Assembly (NCBI GenBank): GCA_017652965.1
Contig: JAGBZZ010000327.1
Coordinates: 1 to 27,025 of the forward strand
From: Clostridia bacterium
GTDB lineage: Bacteria; Bacillota_A; Clostridia; Oscillospirales; CAG-272
Direction: 5' to 3'
DNA length: 27,025 nt
This document shows, piece by piece, positions 14,926 to 24,598 of the stretch. The notes beneath the pieces were generated by a model. That model did no database searches, was not told where the DNA came from, and saw only the letters and a list, made by a program, of their open reading frames with translations. The first letter of the stretch is position 1. Each line of letters starts with the position of its first letter. Made by a program: the position numbers and the translations under genes.

Positions 14926-15858
14926 TTACGGCCTTTCAAAAAGCGGGGTGGAGAAGTACCGCTCACCCGTGTCGGGCAGAACCGTGACGACCCGCTTGCC
15001 GCGGCCAAGGCGCTTGGCCAGGCGCAGGGCAACCGTCACGTTCGTCCCGCCCGAGATGCCCGAGAGCAGCCCCTCCTCGGCGGCCAGACGGCGGGCGGTG
15101 GTCAGTGCCTCCTCGTCGGTGACAATGGCGATCTCGTCGATCACCGAGGCATCCAGGACGGGCGGCACGATGCCGTCGCCGATGCCCATTTGCAGATGCG
15201 TGCCGATCATCCCGCCGGAAAGCACGGCGGCCTCCTCGGGCTCAATGGCCACAACGAGGGTGTCGGGATTGGCGGCCTTCAGGACGTGTGCGATACCGGT
15301 AAGGGTACCGCCCGTGCCGATGCCCGAGCAGAAGGCGTCGATCCTGCCGTCTGCATCGGCAAGGATCTCCTGCGCCGTGGTGGTCTCGTGGATCCTCGGG
15401 TTTTCGGGGTTATCAAACTGTGCGGGGACAAAGACGTGCGGGTCGGCGGCGGCCATGGCGTTGACCGTCTCCTGGCATTCGCGGATGGCACGGCCGATGT
15501 CACCGTCGTCATGCACAAGGCGCACCTCGGCACCGTACTGGGTGACGAGAAGACGGCGCTCCTCACTCACCGAATCGGGCATGACGATCACGGTCTTCAG
15601 CCCCATCACGGCACCCGCCAGAGAAAGGCCGATGCCCTGGTTGCCGCTGGTTGCCTCCACGATGACGGTATCCTCGTGCAGCTTACCCTCGGCCGCGGCG
15701 GCACGCAGCATGGCAAGGGCGGTACGGGTCTTGATCGAGCCGCCGACGTTCAGCGCCTCGAATTTTACAAGCACCTCGGCCGAATCCTCGGGCACAAGGC
15801 GGAAAAGACGGACAAGGGGGGTATGGCCAACGGCCTCAAGAATGTTGTTGTAGATCAT
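14926..15858 (-). CDS. cysK: cysteine synthase family PLP enzyme
   Basis: The 310-residue fold-type-II PLP enzyme should make cysteine from O-acetylserine and sulfide. The phosphate-binding loop is GIGTGGTLTG at 179-188, the substrate loop EATSGNQGIG at 68-77, and the end VTVLPDTGERYFSTPLFE is typical of CysK. The PLP lysine is K43, in NVGGSIKTR rather than the common NPGGSVKDR, and TSGNTG is TSGNQG. The variant loop leaves open a related beta-replacement activity, such as a cystathionine-forming enzyme. It starts 16 bp after the SGNH hydrolase, with GTGAGG as binding site and no promoter of its own. Confidence 0.88.
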   Translation of the reverse strand: MIYNNILEAVGHTPLVRLFRLVPEDSAEVLVKFEALNVGGSIKTRTALAMLRAAAAEGKLHEDTVIVEATSGNQGIGLSLAGAVMGLKTVIVMPDSVSEERRLLVTQYGAEVRLVHDDGDIGRAIRECQETVNAMAAADPHVFVPAQFDNPENPRIHETTTAQEILADADGRIDAFCSGIGTGGTLTGIAHVLKAANPDTLVVAIEPEEAAVLSGGMIGTHLQMGIGDGIVPPVLDASVIDEIAIVTDEEALTTARRLAAEEGLLSGISGGTNVTVALRLAKRLGRGKRVVTVLPDTGERYFSTPLFERP

Positions 15859-15874
15859 ATTGCCTCACTAAGCC

Positions 15875-16690
15875 TTACAGAAGAAGTTTTTTGGTTCCGT
15901 CCGCGCGGGCATACTCAATGCCATTGAGGCCAACCTCACGGAAGTCCTCAAAGTTGTGGCGGACGATATAGTCGATGTAGGAGACCACCATACGGCCGAC
16001 GAACAGATAGCCCGCGGGGTTGAGATGGCCGGCGAGATAGAATTTTTTGATGAAATCGCCGTCAAAGTCGGGCCCGTAGGTGCGCAGGTCGATGACGTAG
16101 GTGCCGGGGAAGAAGGCAGAAAGCTCGGCAACGCGTGCGGCGTGGGCGTCGGCAATGGCGTTTCTCTCGGCATCGCTCCCCTGTGCCCGCGGGAAGTTCA
16201 GAAGGAAGAACTTGGCCTCGGGGCGAAGCTTTTTGTAGCGCTGGATGATGGCGGCATAGTGACCGGTGAAGGTGTCGGCGTTTTCTCTCCAGTCCTCCTT
16301 GATGTCGCTCATCTCTCCAAGTGCGATCTTGCGCCCCAAAAGATCGTTGACCCCAAGGGCGACGATGTAGGCATCGGCGGCAAGCTCGGGGCGGAAGAAG
16401 CCCATGGCATTGCCGAAGGTCTCGTTATATTCCTTGGCGGTCATGCCGCCGCGCGAGAAGTTATAGGCGGTAGCACCCGCAAAGCGCGCTACGTACTGCC
16501 CCCAGGAGTAATCGTAGCGGTCGAGAAACATTTTGTTTCCGGTGAGGGGGTGAACGACCTCAAATTCTCCGGACGAAAGGCTGTCGCCTACACAGGCAAA
16601 GGTGCGGAAAATGCCGGCAAAGCCGCCGTCGGCCGAATAGGAATCCAGCGGTTTTTCCTCGGGCGTGCCGATGTAATCTTCGATCTTCAT
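15875..16690 (-). CDS. SGNH/GDSL-type hydrolase
   Basis: The 271-residue product has the four SGNH blocks: ACVGDSLSSGE with nucleophile S37, the oxyanion Gly in SRGGMTAKEY near 81-82, VALGVNDLLG with N115, and GHLNPAGY with H222. The Asp usually three residues before the His is a Leu here, so a Ser-His dyad is likely, as in other Firmicutes homologues. No signal peptide is visible from the chosen ATG at 16690 (AAAGGGAG upstream). A frame extension to 16759 would cross the promoter. The enzyme is an esterase or deacylase of unknown substrate and heads the cysK-metF-metH operon, odd company for it. Confidence 0.88.
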   Translation of the reverse strand: MKIEDYIGTPEEKPLDSYSADGGFAGIFRTFACVGDSLSSGEFEVVHPLTGNKMFLDRYDYSWGQYVARFAGATAYNFSRGGMTAKEYNETFGNAMGFFRPELAADAYIVALGVNDLLGRKIALGEMSDIKEDWRENADTFTGHYAAIIQRYKKLRPEAKFFLLNFPRAQGSDAERNAIADAHAARVAELSAFFPGTYVIDLRTYGPDFDGDFIKKFYLAGHLNPAGYLFVGRMVVSYIDYIVRHNFEDFREVGLNGIEYARADGTKKLLL

Positions 16691-16730
16691 AGGTGCTTCT
16701 CCCTTTGATGCGTATAATATTACAAAATAT

Positions 16731-16759
16731 ATTATATAACCTCGGGCGCGAAATGTCAA
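16731..16759 (-). promoter_or_regulatory. consensus SigA promoter of the SGNH-cysK-metF-metH operon
   Basis: On the minus strand TTGACA (16759-16754), a 17-bp spacer and TATAAT (16736-16731). The leader before the first ATG is only about 33 nt, too short for a SAM or T-box riboswitch. The -35 lies 3 nt from the uvrA terminator. Confidence 0.93.
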
Positions 16760-16762
16760 TGA

Positions 16763-16800
16763 AAAAAACGAAAACCGGATAAGTCCGATCTTCGTTTTTT
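16763..16800 (-). terminator. intrinsic terminator of uvrBA
   Basis: 17-bp stem (16763-16779 and 16784-16800, with two G-T pairs on the minus strand) and a 4-nt loop. A/T runs at both feet of the stem could also serve the opposite strand. Confidence 0.9.
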
Positions 16801-16823
16801 CTGTATTTTTCTACTGTGCCGGG

Positions 16824-19655
16824 TCAGCGCAGCTTATCCCGCAGATAGCGCCCGGTGTGCGAGGCCTCGCACGCGGCGACCTCCTCGGGTGTGCCGACGG
16901 CTACGATGCTGCCGCCCGCCTCGCCCCCCTCGGGGCCAAGGTCGATGAGATGGTCTGCGGTCTTGATAAGATCCAGGTTATGCTCGATGACCACCACGGT
17001 GTTGCCCGCATCGCAAAGGCGGTGCAAAATACCGACAAGGCGGGCAACGTCGGCCGTGTGCAGGCCGGTGGTCGGCTCGTCTAAGATATACAGGGTGCGG
17101 CCTGTGTCGCGCTTTGAAAGCTCGGCCGACAGCTTGATGCGCTGTGCCTCACCACCCGAAAGGGTGGTGGATGACTGGCCGATCTTGATATAGCCAAGCC
17201 CCACGTCGCAAAGCGTTTGCAGCTTTTTGGCGATGGCGGGGATCCCGGCAAAGAAGGCGACGCCCTCCTCCACCGTCATCTCCAGCACCTCGTAGATGTT
17301 CTTGCCCTTGTAGCGCACCTCCAGCGTATCGTGGTTATAGCGCATGCCGTGGCAGACGTCGCACTTGACGTACACGTCGGGCAAAAAGTGCATCTCGATA
17401 CAGCGCAGGCCGTCCCCCTCGCAGGCCTCGCACCGACCGCCCCGCACGTTGAAGGAGAAACGGCCGGGGCCGTAGCCCTTGGCGCGGGCATCGGGGGTCT
17501 TGGAGAAGAGGGTGCGGATCTCCCCGAAAAGGCCGGTGTAGGTGGCGGGGTTCGAGCGCGGCGTCCGCCCGATGGGGCTTTGGTCGATCGAGATGATCTT
17601 GTCAAGCGCCTCCTGCCCCTCCACCCCATCGCATTTTCCGGGATGGGTGATGGCACGGTTAAGATCCCGCGCCAGGGTATCCCGCAGGATACTGTTGACC
17701 AGCGAGGATTTGCCCGAGCCCGACACCCCGGTAACGACAATGAATTTGCCGAGAGGGAAGTCGACGTCGATATGCTTCAGGTTGTTCTGCGCCGCACCGC
17801 GCACGCGCACGGTCTTCCCGTTGCCGGGGCGGCGTGTCCGCGGGACGGGTATGGTCGCCCGCCCGGCAAGATAGTCCCCGGTCAGCGAGCGGGTCTCGGC
17901 GGCGACCTCCTCGGGGGTACCTGCCGCCACGATCTCACCGCCGTGGATGCCGGCCCCGGGGCCGATATCGATGAGGTAGTCTGCCTCCCTCATGGTGTCC
18001 TCGTCATGCTCCACTACAATGACCGTGTTGCCAAGGTCACGCAGGCTTTTCAGGGTGGCGATCAGCTTGCTGTTATCCCGCTGATGCAGGCCGATCGAGG
18101 GCTCGTCCAGGATGTACATGACCCCCGTCAGTGCCGAGCCGATCTGGGTGGCCAGGCGGATGCGCTGTGCTTCACCGCCCGAAAGCGTGCCCGCTTTGCG
18201 GGCAAGGTCGAGATATTCCAGCCCCACACTGCAAAGAAAGCCGAGCCGCGCGCGGATCTCCTTCAGGATATCGCGGGCGATCGTCTCCTCGGTAGGCGTC
18301 AGGGTGATCGTATTGACAAACTCGGACATCCGAAGAACCGAAAGACGGGTGATCTCGTCGATATTCAGCCCACCGACCGTGACGGCCAGGATATGATCCG
18401 AAAGGCGACGGCCGCGACAGCGCGGGCAGGGCACGTCCTCGACAAAATCCTCGTATCCCGCCCCCATGGCACCGCCCATCTTCATGCGGCGCTCAATGGT
18501 GGGGATCAGCCCCTCAAAGGCGGTAAACTGCTCATGCTCCTCCTTGCCGAAGTAGCGCGTGACGTGGTATTTCTTCGGATACCCGTAGAGAAGGGCGCGA
18601 TAGGCCTCCTCGCTGTATTCACGGATGGGGGTGTCAAGGGTAAAGCCAAGATCCTCGCCCATCGCCGCTACAAGCGGCCCCATCCAGCTGTCCTCACCCA
18701 TCGACTTGAAGCCGTTGCAGACGATCGCCCCCTCGCGAAGCGAGAGAGACCGATCCGGGATCAGCCGTTCGGCAGAGATCTGCCGTGTATCCCCAAGGCC
18801 TGCACAGTCCGGGCAGGCACCCTGGGGGTTATTGAAGGAGAACATGCGGGGCTCAAGCTCGCCAAAGGAGATCTTGTGCTCCTCACAGGCGTAGCGCTGG
18901 GAAAATTCCAGCTCCTCGGCCTCGCCCTCTCCCTCACGCGGGACGGTGGCCACGATGACCCGCCCCTCCGAAAGCGAGAGCGCCGCCTCCACAGAGTCGG
19001 AAAGGCGGCCGCGGATATCCGGGCGCAGGATAAGGCGGTCTACCACCGCCTCGATGGAGTGCTTTTGGTTTTTATCAAGCGTGATCTCCTCGGTCAGGTC
19101 GTACATGGCGCCGTCCACCCGCACCCTGGCATAGCCGCGGCGGCGGACGTCGGCCAGCACCTTTTCATGCTGCCCCTTCTGGGCACGCACCAGGGGGGAA
19201 AGCACCAGAAAACGGGTGCCCTCGGGCAGCTCACAGATCCTTTTTACAATGCTGTCGAGATCCTGCTGGCGGATCTCCTTACCGCAGATCGGGCAATGCG
19301 GAATGCCGATGCGGGCGTAGAGAAGGCGCAGATAGTCATAGATCTCGGTCACCGTGCCGACGGTGGAGCGGGGGTTTTTGGAGGTGGTCTTCTGATCGAT
19401 GGCGATAGCGGGGGAAAGCCCCTCGATCGAATCGATGTCCGGCTTGTCCATCTGCCCGAGGAACATACGGGCATAGGAGGAAAGAGATTCCACAAAGCGC
19501 CGGTGTCCCTCGGCATACAGGGTCTCAAAGGCAAGCGAGGATTTGCCCGAGCCCGAAAGCCCCGTCAGCACCACCAGCTTGTCGCGCGGGATATCGAGGC
19601 TTATGTTTTTTAAGTTGTTTTCACGTGCGCCGCGGATGCGGATATATTCGGCCAT
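16824..19655 (-). CDS. uvrA: excinuclease ABC subunit A
   Basis: The 943-residue damage-recognition ATPase of nucleotide excision repair has the usual length. It has two ABC cassettes: Walker [14 protein letters not shown] near 32-44 and [11 protein letters not shown] in the second half, each with its signature LSGGEAQRI. Zinc-binding cysteines are visible in [22 protein letters not shown] and in the C-terminal pair [10 protein letters not shown] ... VKCDVCHGM. The start is supported by AAAGGGGAC upstream. It follows uvrB with a 15-nt gap, so both are on one transcript, and UvrA2B loads onto damaged DNA as a complex. Confidence 0.98.
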   Translation of the reverse strand: MAEYIRIRGARENNLKNISLDIPRDKLVVLTGLSGSGKSSLAFETLYAEGHRRFVESLSSYARMFLGQMDKPDIDSIEGLSPAIAIDQKTTSKNPRSTVGTVTEIYDYLRLLYARIGIPHCPICGKEIRQQDLDSIVKRICELPEGTRFLVLSPLVRAQKGQHEKVLADVRRRGYARVRVDGAMYDLTEEITLDKNQKHSIEAVVDRLILRPDIRGRLSDSVEAALSLSEGRVIVATVPREGEGEAEELEFSQRYACEEHKISFGELEPRMFSFNNPQGACPDCAGLGDTRQISAERLIPDRSLSLREGAIVCNGFKSMGEDSWMGPLVAAMGEDLGFTLDTPIREYSEEAYRALLYGYPKKYHVTRYFGKEEHEQFTAFEGLIPTIERRMKMGGAMGAGYEDFVEDVPCPRCRGRRLSDHILAVTVGGLNIDEITRLSVLRMSEFVNTITLTPTEETIARDILKEIRARLGFLCSVGLEYLDLARKAGTLSGGEAQRIRLATQIGSALTGVMYILDEPSIGLHQRDNSKLIATLKSLRDLGNTVIVVEHDEDTMREADYLIDIGPGAGIHGGEIVAAGTPEEVAAETRSLTGDYLAGRATIPVPRTRRPGNGKTVRVRGAAQNNLKHIDVDFPLGKFIVVTGVSGSGKSSLVNSILRDTLARDLNRAITHPGKCDGVEGQEALDKIISIDQSPIGRTPRSNPATYTGLFGEIRTLFSKTPDARAKGYGPGRFSFNVRGGRCEACEGDGLRCIEMHFLPDVYVKCDVCHGMRYNHDTLEVRYKGKNIYEVLEMTVEEGVAFFAGIPAIAKKLQTLCDVGLGYIKIGQSSTTLSGGEAQRIKLSAELSKRDTGRTLYILDEPTTGLHTADVARLVGILHRLCDAGNTVVVIEHNLDLIKTADHLIDLGPEGGEAGGSIVAVGTPEEVAACEASHTGRYLRDKLR

Positions 19656-19670
19656 ACTGTCCCCTTTATC

Positions 19671-21650
19671 TTACGTTGTTTCTTCCAGCTCGCGGATGCG
19701 GTCACGCAGGTAGGCCGCCCGCTCGAACTCCAGCCGCCTTGCCGCGTCGCGCATTTCGGCGCGCAGCCGCAGGACGGTCTTCTCCCTCTCCTTCGGGCTG
19801 AGGGCTTTTTTGCTTTCCCGCTTCTTTTCGGTTGCCGCCTCCTCGGGCTTTCCGAGGGCGATAGGATCGCGGATCTCCTTGATGATGGTGGCGGGGGTGA
19901 TGCCGTGCGCCTCGTTGTAGGCGAGCTGTACCGCACGGCGGCGGTTCGTCTCACGGATGGCACGCTCCATAGACCCCGTTACGGTATCGGCATACATCAC
20001 AACACGCCCGTTTGCGTTACGTGCCGCACGCCCCACCGTCTGGATCAGCGAGGTCTCGGAGCGGAGGAAGCCCTCCTTGTCGGCATCCAGGATCAGCACC
20101 AGCGAGACCTCGGGAATGTCGAGCCCCTCACGGAGCAGATTGATGCCGACAAGAACGTCGAATTTCCCAAGACGCAGGTCACGGATGATCTCCATGCGCT
20201 CCATTGTGTCGACCTTGTGGTGCAGATACTTGACCTTCACACCCACCGAGGTGAGATAGTCTGTCAGATCCTCGGCCATCTTGGTGGTCAGGGTGGTGAC
20301 AAGCGTCCGCTCGCCCCGCTCTGTGACCGTGCGCACCTCGGCCAGGAGATCGTCGATCTGCCCCTCCACGGGGCGCACCGTGATGGCGGGGTCGACAAGC
20401 CCCGTCGGGCGGATCAGCTGCTCGGCCACCCCCTCGGCATGCTCCTCCTCGTATCCGCCGGGGGTCGCGCTGACAAACACAGTCTGCCCCATACGCTCCT
20501 CAAATTCCTCAAAACGTAAAGGACGGTTGTCATAAGCCGATGGCAGACGGAAGCCGTAATCGATAAGATTGCGCTTTCTGGCTGTGTCCCCGCCGCTCAT
20601 GCCGCGCACCTGCGGCAGCATGACGTGCGATTCATCCACAAAGAGAAGATAGTCCTTCGGGAAATAGTCAAGCAGGGTATAGGGGGTCGAGCCTGCGGGT
20701 CGGCCTGCCAGAATGCGGGAGTAGTTCTCCACCCCTGAGCAAAAGCCGACCTCGCGCAGCATCTCGATGTCGTAAAGGGTGCGCTGCTCAATGCGCTGTG
20801 CCTCAAGAAGCATATCCCGCTCCTTGAAATATTCCACCCGCTCGCGCATCTCCCGCTCGATCTCGGCAAGGGCGCGCTCGCGGTGCTCGTCCGAGACGGC
20901 ATAGTGGGTCGCGGGGAAGATGGCCACGTAGCCAAGGTCCCGTATAACCTCCCCCGTGACCGTGTTGACCTCGGTGATCCGCTCGATCTCATCTCCGAAG
21001 AATTCCAGGCGGATGGCGTTCTCGCCAAACGAAGCGGGGATCACCTCGACCGTATCGCCGCGTGCGCGGAACTTGCCGCGCGAAAGGGCCAGGTCGTTGC
21101 GCTCATAGCTGATGGCCACAAGGCGGCGCAGGACGGCCTCACGCGAGATCTCCTGCCCGACACGCAGGGAGACCAGCAGATGCTCGTACTCGGCCGGGTC
21201 ACCGAGTGAATAGATACAGGAGACCGAGGCCACGATGATCACGTCCCGCCGCTCGAAGAGCGAGCTTGTGGCACTGTGGCGGAGCTGGTCGATCTCATCG
21301 TTGATCATGGCATCCTTTTCGATATACATATCCTGCCCCGGGATGTAGGCCTCGGGCTGGTAGTAGTCGTAATAGGAAACGAAAAATTCCACGGCATTGT
21401 CGGGGAAAAATTCGCGCAGCTCGGCGCAGATCTGGGCGGCCAGGGTCTTGTTGGGCTCCAGGATAAGGGTCGGCTTGCCGCACGCGGCAATGACGTTGGC
21501 CATGGTAAAGGTCTTACCCGAGCCCGTGACCCCCAAAAGCGTTTGGGCGCGCTTGCCCTCACGGATCCCCCTGACAAGGGCGGCGATCGCCTCGGGCTGA
21601 TCCCCCGTCGGGCGGAAGGCGCTTTTCAGTTGAAAGACGGTGTCACTCAT
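19671..21650 (-). CDS. uvrB: excinuclease ABC subunit B
   Basis: The 659-residue helicase-like subunit of nucleotide excision repair is full length. It shows Walker [13 protein letters not shown] near 40-51, the damage-probing beta-hairpin [14 protein letters not shown] near 91-104, the DESHV box, motif VFVSATPG, the helicase motifs [14 protein letters not shown] and QTVGRAARN, and the C-terminal UVR motif ([20 protein letters not shown]) that contacts UvrC. The ATG is preceded by AAAGGAG. No clear SigA promoter is visible upstream; an inverted repeat at 21719-21736 may be regulatory. Confidence 0.98.
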   Translation of the reverse strand: MSDTVFQLKSAFRPTGDQPEAIAALVRGIREGKRAQTLLGVTGSGKTFTMANVIAACGKPTLILEPNKTLAAQICAELREFFPDNAVEFFVSYYDYYQPEAYIPGQDMYIEKDAMINDEIDQLRHSATSSLFERRDVIIVASVSCIYSLGDPAEYEHLLVSLRVGQEISREAVLRRLVAISYERNDLALSRGKFRARGDTVEVIPASFGENAIRLEFFGDEIERITEVNTVTGEVIRDLGYVAIFPATHYAVSDEHRERALAEIEREMRERVEYFKERDMLLEAQRIEQRTLYDIEMLREVGFCSGVENYSRILAGRPAGSTPYTLLDYFPKDYLLFVDESHVMLPQVRGMSGGDTARKRNLIDYGFRLPSAYDNRPLRFEEFEERMGQTVFVSATPGGYEEEHAEGVAEQLIRPTGLVDPAITVRPVEGQIDDLLAEVRTVTERGERTLVTTLTTKMAEDLTDYLTSVGVKVKYLHHKVDTMERMEIIRDLRLGKFDVLVGINLLREGLDIPEVSLVLILDADKEGFLRSETSLIQTVGRAARNANGRVVMYADTVTGSMERAIRETNRRRAVQLAYNEAHGITPATIIKEIRDPIALGKPEEAATEKKRESKKALSPKEREKTVLRLRAEMRDAARRLEFERAAYLRDRIRELEETT

Positions 21651-21718
21651 GGCGCGCTCCTTTCTTGATGCAAAGGTGGATTTTCATACAAAATTGCCGT
21701 TTTTCCCCGATTTGTTGC

Positions 21719-21736
21719 GAATTTTCTTGCGAATTC
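21719..21736. promoter_or_regulatory. inverted repeat upstream of uvrB, operator candidate
   Basis: GAATT-N8-AATTC, overlapping a direct repeat of TTGCGAATT at 21715-21723 and 21727-21735. A TCCCC-GTA-GGGGA hairpin follows at 21736-21748. uvrBA is often under LexA control, but this is not the usual Gram-positive LexA box (CGAAC-N4-GTTCG), so the regulator is unknown. Confidence 0.3.
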
Positions 21737-21747
21737 CCCGTAGGGGA

Positions 21748-21777
21748 TTGACGGGTGCCGTGGCAGTGTGCTACAAT
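21748..21777 (+). promoter_or_regulatory. probable promoter of the oxidoreductase/GH3 cluster
   Basis: TTGACG (21748-21753), an 18-bp spacer and TACAAT (21772-21777) preceded by TGC. It would give a leader of about 115 nt. A second -10-like TATAAT at about 21862-21867 has no matching -35. Confidence 0.6.
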
Positions 21778-21900
21778 GCGGATGTGGGCTTTGTGCAGAG
21801 CATTTACAAATCTGCCGTTTTTTTCTACATATCTGCAGGAAAAGCTTAGTACGCATCCGATATAATATATGGTAAAGTATCATAAAAACGGAGGATGTAT

Positions 21901-22941
21901 ATGAAGGTTGGAATCATAGGTGCAGGGGCGATCAGCGCCTCTCACATCGAGGGATATCAAAGGTGCGGTGCAACCGTGGTTGCTATTGCCGACAGAAATG
22001 AGGAAATTGCCCGTGAAAAGGCGGAAAAATACGGGATCGCACGCGTCTTTGCTGATGCGGCCGACCTGCTTTCCGACCCCGAGGTAGAGGCGGTATCGAT
22101 TGCGACCCCGGTCTCCACGCACCGCCCGCTTGTCCTTTCGGCATTGGCCGCAGGAAAGCACGTGCTTTGCGAAAAGCCGCCGGCCATGTCGGCCTCTGAG
22201 ATCGAGGAGATGATCGCGGCGCGTGACCGCGCAGGGCGTGTTTTGCAGTTCGGCTTTGTGTGCCGCTATCGCGATCGGATCGCCGCCATGCGGCGCGCCT
22301 ACCGTGAGGGGCGCTTCGGAAGGCTTCTTTTCGGAGAGGCGGGGCGGCTTGCCCGCACGGCCAACCCGGGGGCTTGGTTCTCGGATCGCCGCTATACCAA
22401 GGGGGGCACGCTTTTTGACGCCGCCATCCACGAGATCGATCAGCTGTTTTACGTGATCGGATATCCAAAGCTCCGCTCGGTGCGTGCCTTCCTCGGATAT
22501 GAAAACCCCGATCTTGCTGAAAGGCTGGGTACGGTAGGCAAGGGCTGGGCCTCTGTCAGTAAGGGCAGCTTTGCCAATGACGTGGAGACCTCGGCCACCG
22601 TTTTCGCAGTGACGGAGGACGGCACACCCCTGCTTTTCCGTGCGACCGCCGCGACGGGGGCCGTGACCGAGGGACCCTACATTAAGCTGACGGGCAGCCT
22701 TGGCGGTGCCGAGCAGACGGTTGGAAATTCGGCCAAGCTCGTTACCCTGGGTGAGGGTGGCTTTGCCGAGGAGGAGATCGTTGAGACGGCCAAATCCTTT
22801 GATGCGCAGATCGCCGCCTTTTGTGCGACAGTGGAGAAGGGGGCGGAGAATATCGCGCCGGCTGAGGATGCCCTTGCCCTGATGCGCTTTTACGATGCGG
22901 TGTACCTGTCTGCCGAGCTTGGGCAGGAGGTTATACTGTAA
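21901..22941 (+). CDS. Gfo/Idh/MocA family oxidoreductase
   Basis: The 346-residue NAD(P)-dependent sugar oxidoreductase is not a close copy of the one ending at 5827. Features are the dinucleotide loop VGIIGAGAISASH at 3-15, CEKPPAM at 90-96 and GGTLFDAAIHEIDQLF at 168-183 with catalytic-type D173 and H177. I chose the ATG at 21901 because GGAGG sits 6 nt upstream; the in-frame ATG two codons earlier touches that site. It precedes three GH3 genes on the same strand by 67 bp, so it probably acts on the same sugar. Confidence 0.92.
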   Translation: MKVGIIGAGAISASHIEGYQRCGATVVAIADRNEEIAREKAEKYGIARVFADAADLLSDPEVEAVSIATPVSTHRPLVLSALAAGKHVLCEKPPAMSASEIEEMIAARDRAGRVLQFGFVCRYRDRIAAMRRAYREGRFGRLLFGEAGRLARTANPGAWFSDRRYTKGGTLFDAAIHEIDQLFYVIGYPKLRSVRAFLGYENPDLAERLGTVGKGWASVSKGSFANDVETSATVFAVTEDGTPLLFRATAATGAVTEGPYIKLTGSLGGAEQTVGNSAKLVTLGEGGFAEEEIVETAKSFDAQIAAFCATVEKGAENIAPAEDALALMRFYDAVYLSAELGQEVIL

Positions 22942-22945
22942 GCAC

Positions 22946-22966
22946 CATCCATTATACTATAGGATG
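22946..22966 (+). other. weak hairpin between oxidoreductase and GH3 genes
   Basis: CATCC/GGATG stem with an 11-nt AT-rich loop, followed by CTTCGTTTTGC. It may be a weak attenuating terminator. TTATACT also recurs at 22931-22937 and 22952-22958, 21 bp apart. I found no convincing promoter in this 67-bp gap, so the downstream genes may rely on read-through. Confidence 0.3.
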
Positions 22967-23008
22967 CTTCGTTTTGCAATATAAAACTCACTTCGGGAGG
23001 AGAAAACC

Positions 23009-24598
23009 TTGAGAGAGCTTGATCCGCGCAGCTTGACGCTTGAACAAAAGCTGGGGCTTCTGATGGTGGCAGACCTTACCTACCACCGCGAGGAGCTTCC
23101 TCTTGCCCTGCAAATGATCCGTGAGCATCGCCTTGGCGCTGTCTGGATCCAGCCGGAAAGAGAGGAAAGCACCGAGACACTGCGCCTTGTGCTGGAGGCG
23201 GCCGACTATCCGATCCTCATTATGTGCGACAGCGAGCTCGGCTACCTTGATACCCGTATCCCCGACGTCAACTCGATGAGTGCCGTGTCGGACGGTGCGC
23301 GGATCGCACGTGCCTTCGGGCGTGCAAATGCGGCCATCCTCAGGCGGCGCGGCTATAACGTCATCTGCAATCCCGTTATTGACGTGGCGGCCGACAAGAC
23401 TCTTCCGTGCGGCGGCAACACGCGCAGCTTTGGCTATGACGTTGACACCATCGTAACGCTTGCTTCGGCTATGGCGTGTGGCTTGCACGAGGGGGGCGTT
23501 CTGACGGTTGCCAAGCATTATCCCTTTGTTCGCAACGATTACGACACCCATATGCGCGAGGGGCTGCTCACGCTTTCCCGCGAGGAGGTGCTGGGGACCG
23601 CCTTTGCGGCCTTTTGCCGCCTGATCGCCGATGGGCATATCGACGGCATTATGACCGGGCATACCCGTTTCCCCAAAATAGATCCCGAGGAGCCGACCTC
23701 GCTTTCCGCCGCGATGGTATCGCTGGCGCGTGAGGCGGGCTTCGACGGCTTTATCACCACCGATGCGCTCAATATGATGGGCATCCTCGCCAAGCACGGC
23801 AGGCGCGAGCCGCTCGCCATGGCCGTCCGCGCGGGGAATGACATTCCCCTTAACATGGGGCTTAGCCTCAAGGACTCCTACGAGGGCCTCCGCGAGGCGT
23901 ACGATCGCGGCGAGGTGACGGCGGCACGTGTGGAGGATGCACTCGCACACGTCCTGGCGGCGCAGCATAAGGCGGCGCTGCTGCCCGAGAATCCCCCCGT
24001 CCTTGAGGCGGATCTTCTTGAGATCGCCCGCCTCCACTGTGAGTGTGTCAGTGCCGTGACAGAAGAGGGGCTTACCCCCTCTATCTCGCGTGAAGGTAAA
24101 CATCTCTTTACCATTGTGACCAATGCACGCGCCGACGAATTCAGCAAGGAATACACCCCCGGCCCGCGTGATTGGTTCTTCCCGCGCCGCATTGAGAAGC
24201 GGCTGCGCGAGCTTTTCCCGAAGAGCGACGTTACGCTTCTTCCCGTCAATCCCGAGGGGGTGGACAACGCTCCCTATCTGCATAAGCAAAGGGAATTTGA
24301 CGACGTAGTTTTCATCACCTTCTATCAGACGACGGCCTACACGGGCAGAGAGCATCTGACCATCCGCATCACCGAGCTGATGGATGCCCTGCAGGCGACA
24401 GACCGCATCGCGGCGCATCTGCATTTCGGCAATCCCTTTGTGGCGGCCGATGCCCCCTATATCCCGCGCGTGCTTCTCGGCTATTCCTCCGAGGCGTGCG
24501 TCTATCACACTCTTGAGATCCTGGCCGGCAACGCACCGGCCCTTGGGCGTTGCCCTTATACCATACCATTTCATAAGAAAGGTGACCTTCTATCATGA
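23009..24598 (+). CDS. glycoside hydrolase family 3, NagZ-like, copy 1
   Basis: The 529-residue product starts at TTG with GGGAGGAG 6 nt upstream. It has the GH3 barrel with KHYP at 169-172, the Asp-Thr-His dyad at 179-181 that serves as acid/base in NagZ-type enzymes, and the nucleophile region TTDALNMMG at 250-258 with D252. A second domain follows with GPRDWFFP and HLHFGNPFVAADAP. The family removes beta-linked GlcNAc or glucose-like units. KHYP is followed by FVRNDY instead of the usual Gly-rich loop, so this copy may have a changed specificity. No signal peptide is visible, so it is cytosolic. It overlaps the next copy by 4 bp. Confidence 0.9.
   Translation: MRELDPRSLTLEQKLGLLMVADLTYHREELPLALQMIREHRLGAVWIQPEREESTETLRLVLEAADYPILIMCDSELGYLDTRIPDVNSMSAVSDGARIARAFGRANAAILRRRGYNVICNPVIDVAADKTLPCGGNTRSFGYDVDTIVTLASAMACGLHEGGVLTVAKHYPFVRNDYDTHMREGLLTLSREEVLGTAFAAFCRLIADGHIDGIMTGHTRFPKIDPEEPTSLSAAMVSLAREAGFDGFITTDALNMMGILAKHGRREPLAMAVRAGNDIPLNMGLSLKDSYEGLREAYDRGEVTAARVEDALAHVLAAQHKAALLPENPPVLEADLLEIARLHCECVSAVTEEGLTPSISREGKHLFTIVTNARADEFSKEYTPGPRDWFFPRRIEKRLRELFPKSDVTLLPVNPEGVDNAPYLHKQREFDDVVFITFYQTTAYTGREHLTIRITELMDALQATDRIAAHLHFGNPFVAADAPYIPRVLLGYSSEACVYHTLEILAGNAPALGRCPYTIPFHKKGDLLS

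Noticed and set aside
16691..16759. SAM riboswitch, T-box or upstream start before the Cys/Met operon
   Set aside because: The promoter leaves only about 33 nt of leader, too short for either element, and the frame extension would begin at the -35 box.
17217..19613. 798-codon plus-strand frame opposite uvrA
   Set aside because: Antisense shadow of a conserved full-length uvrA.
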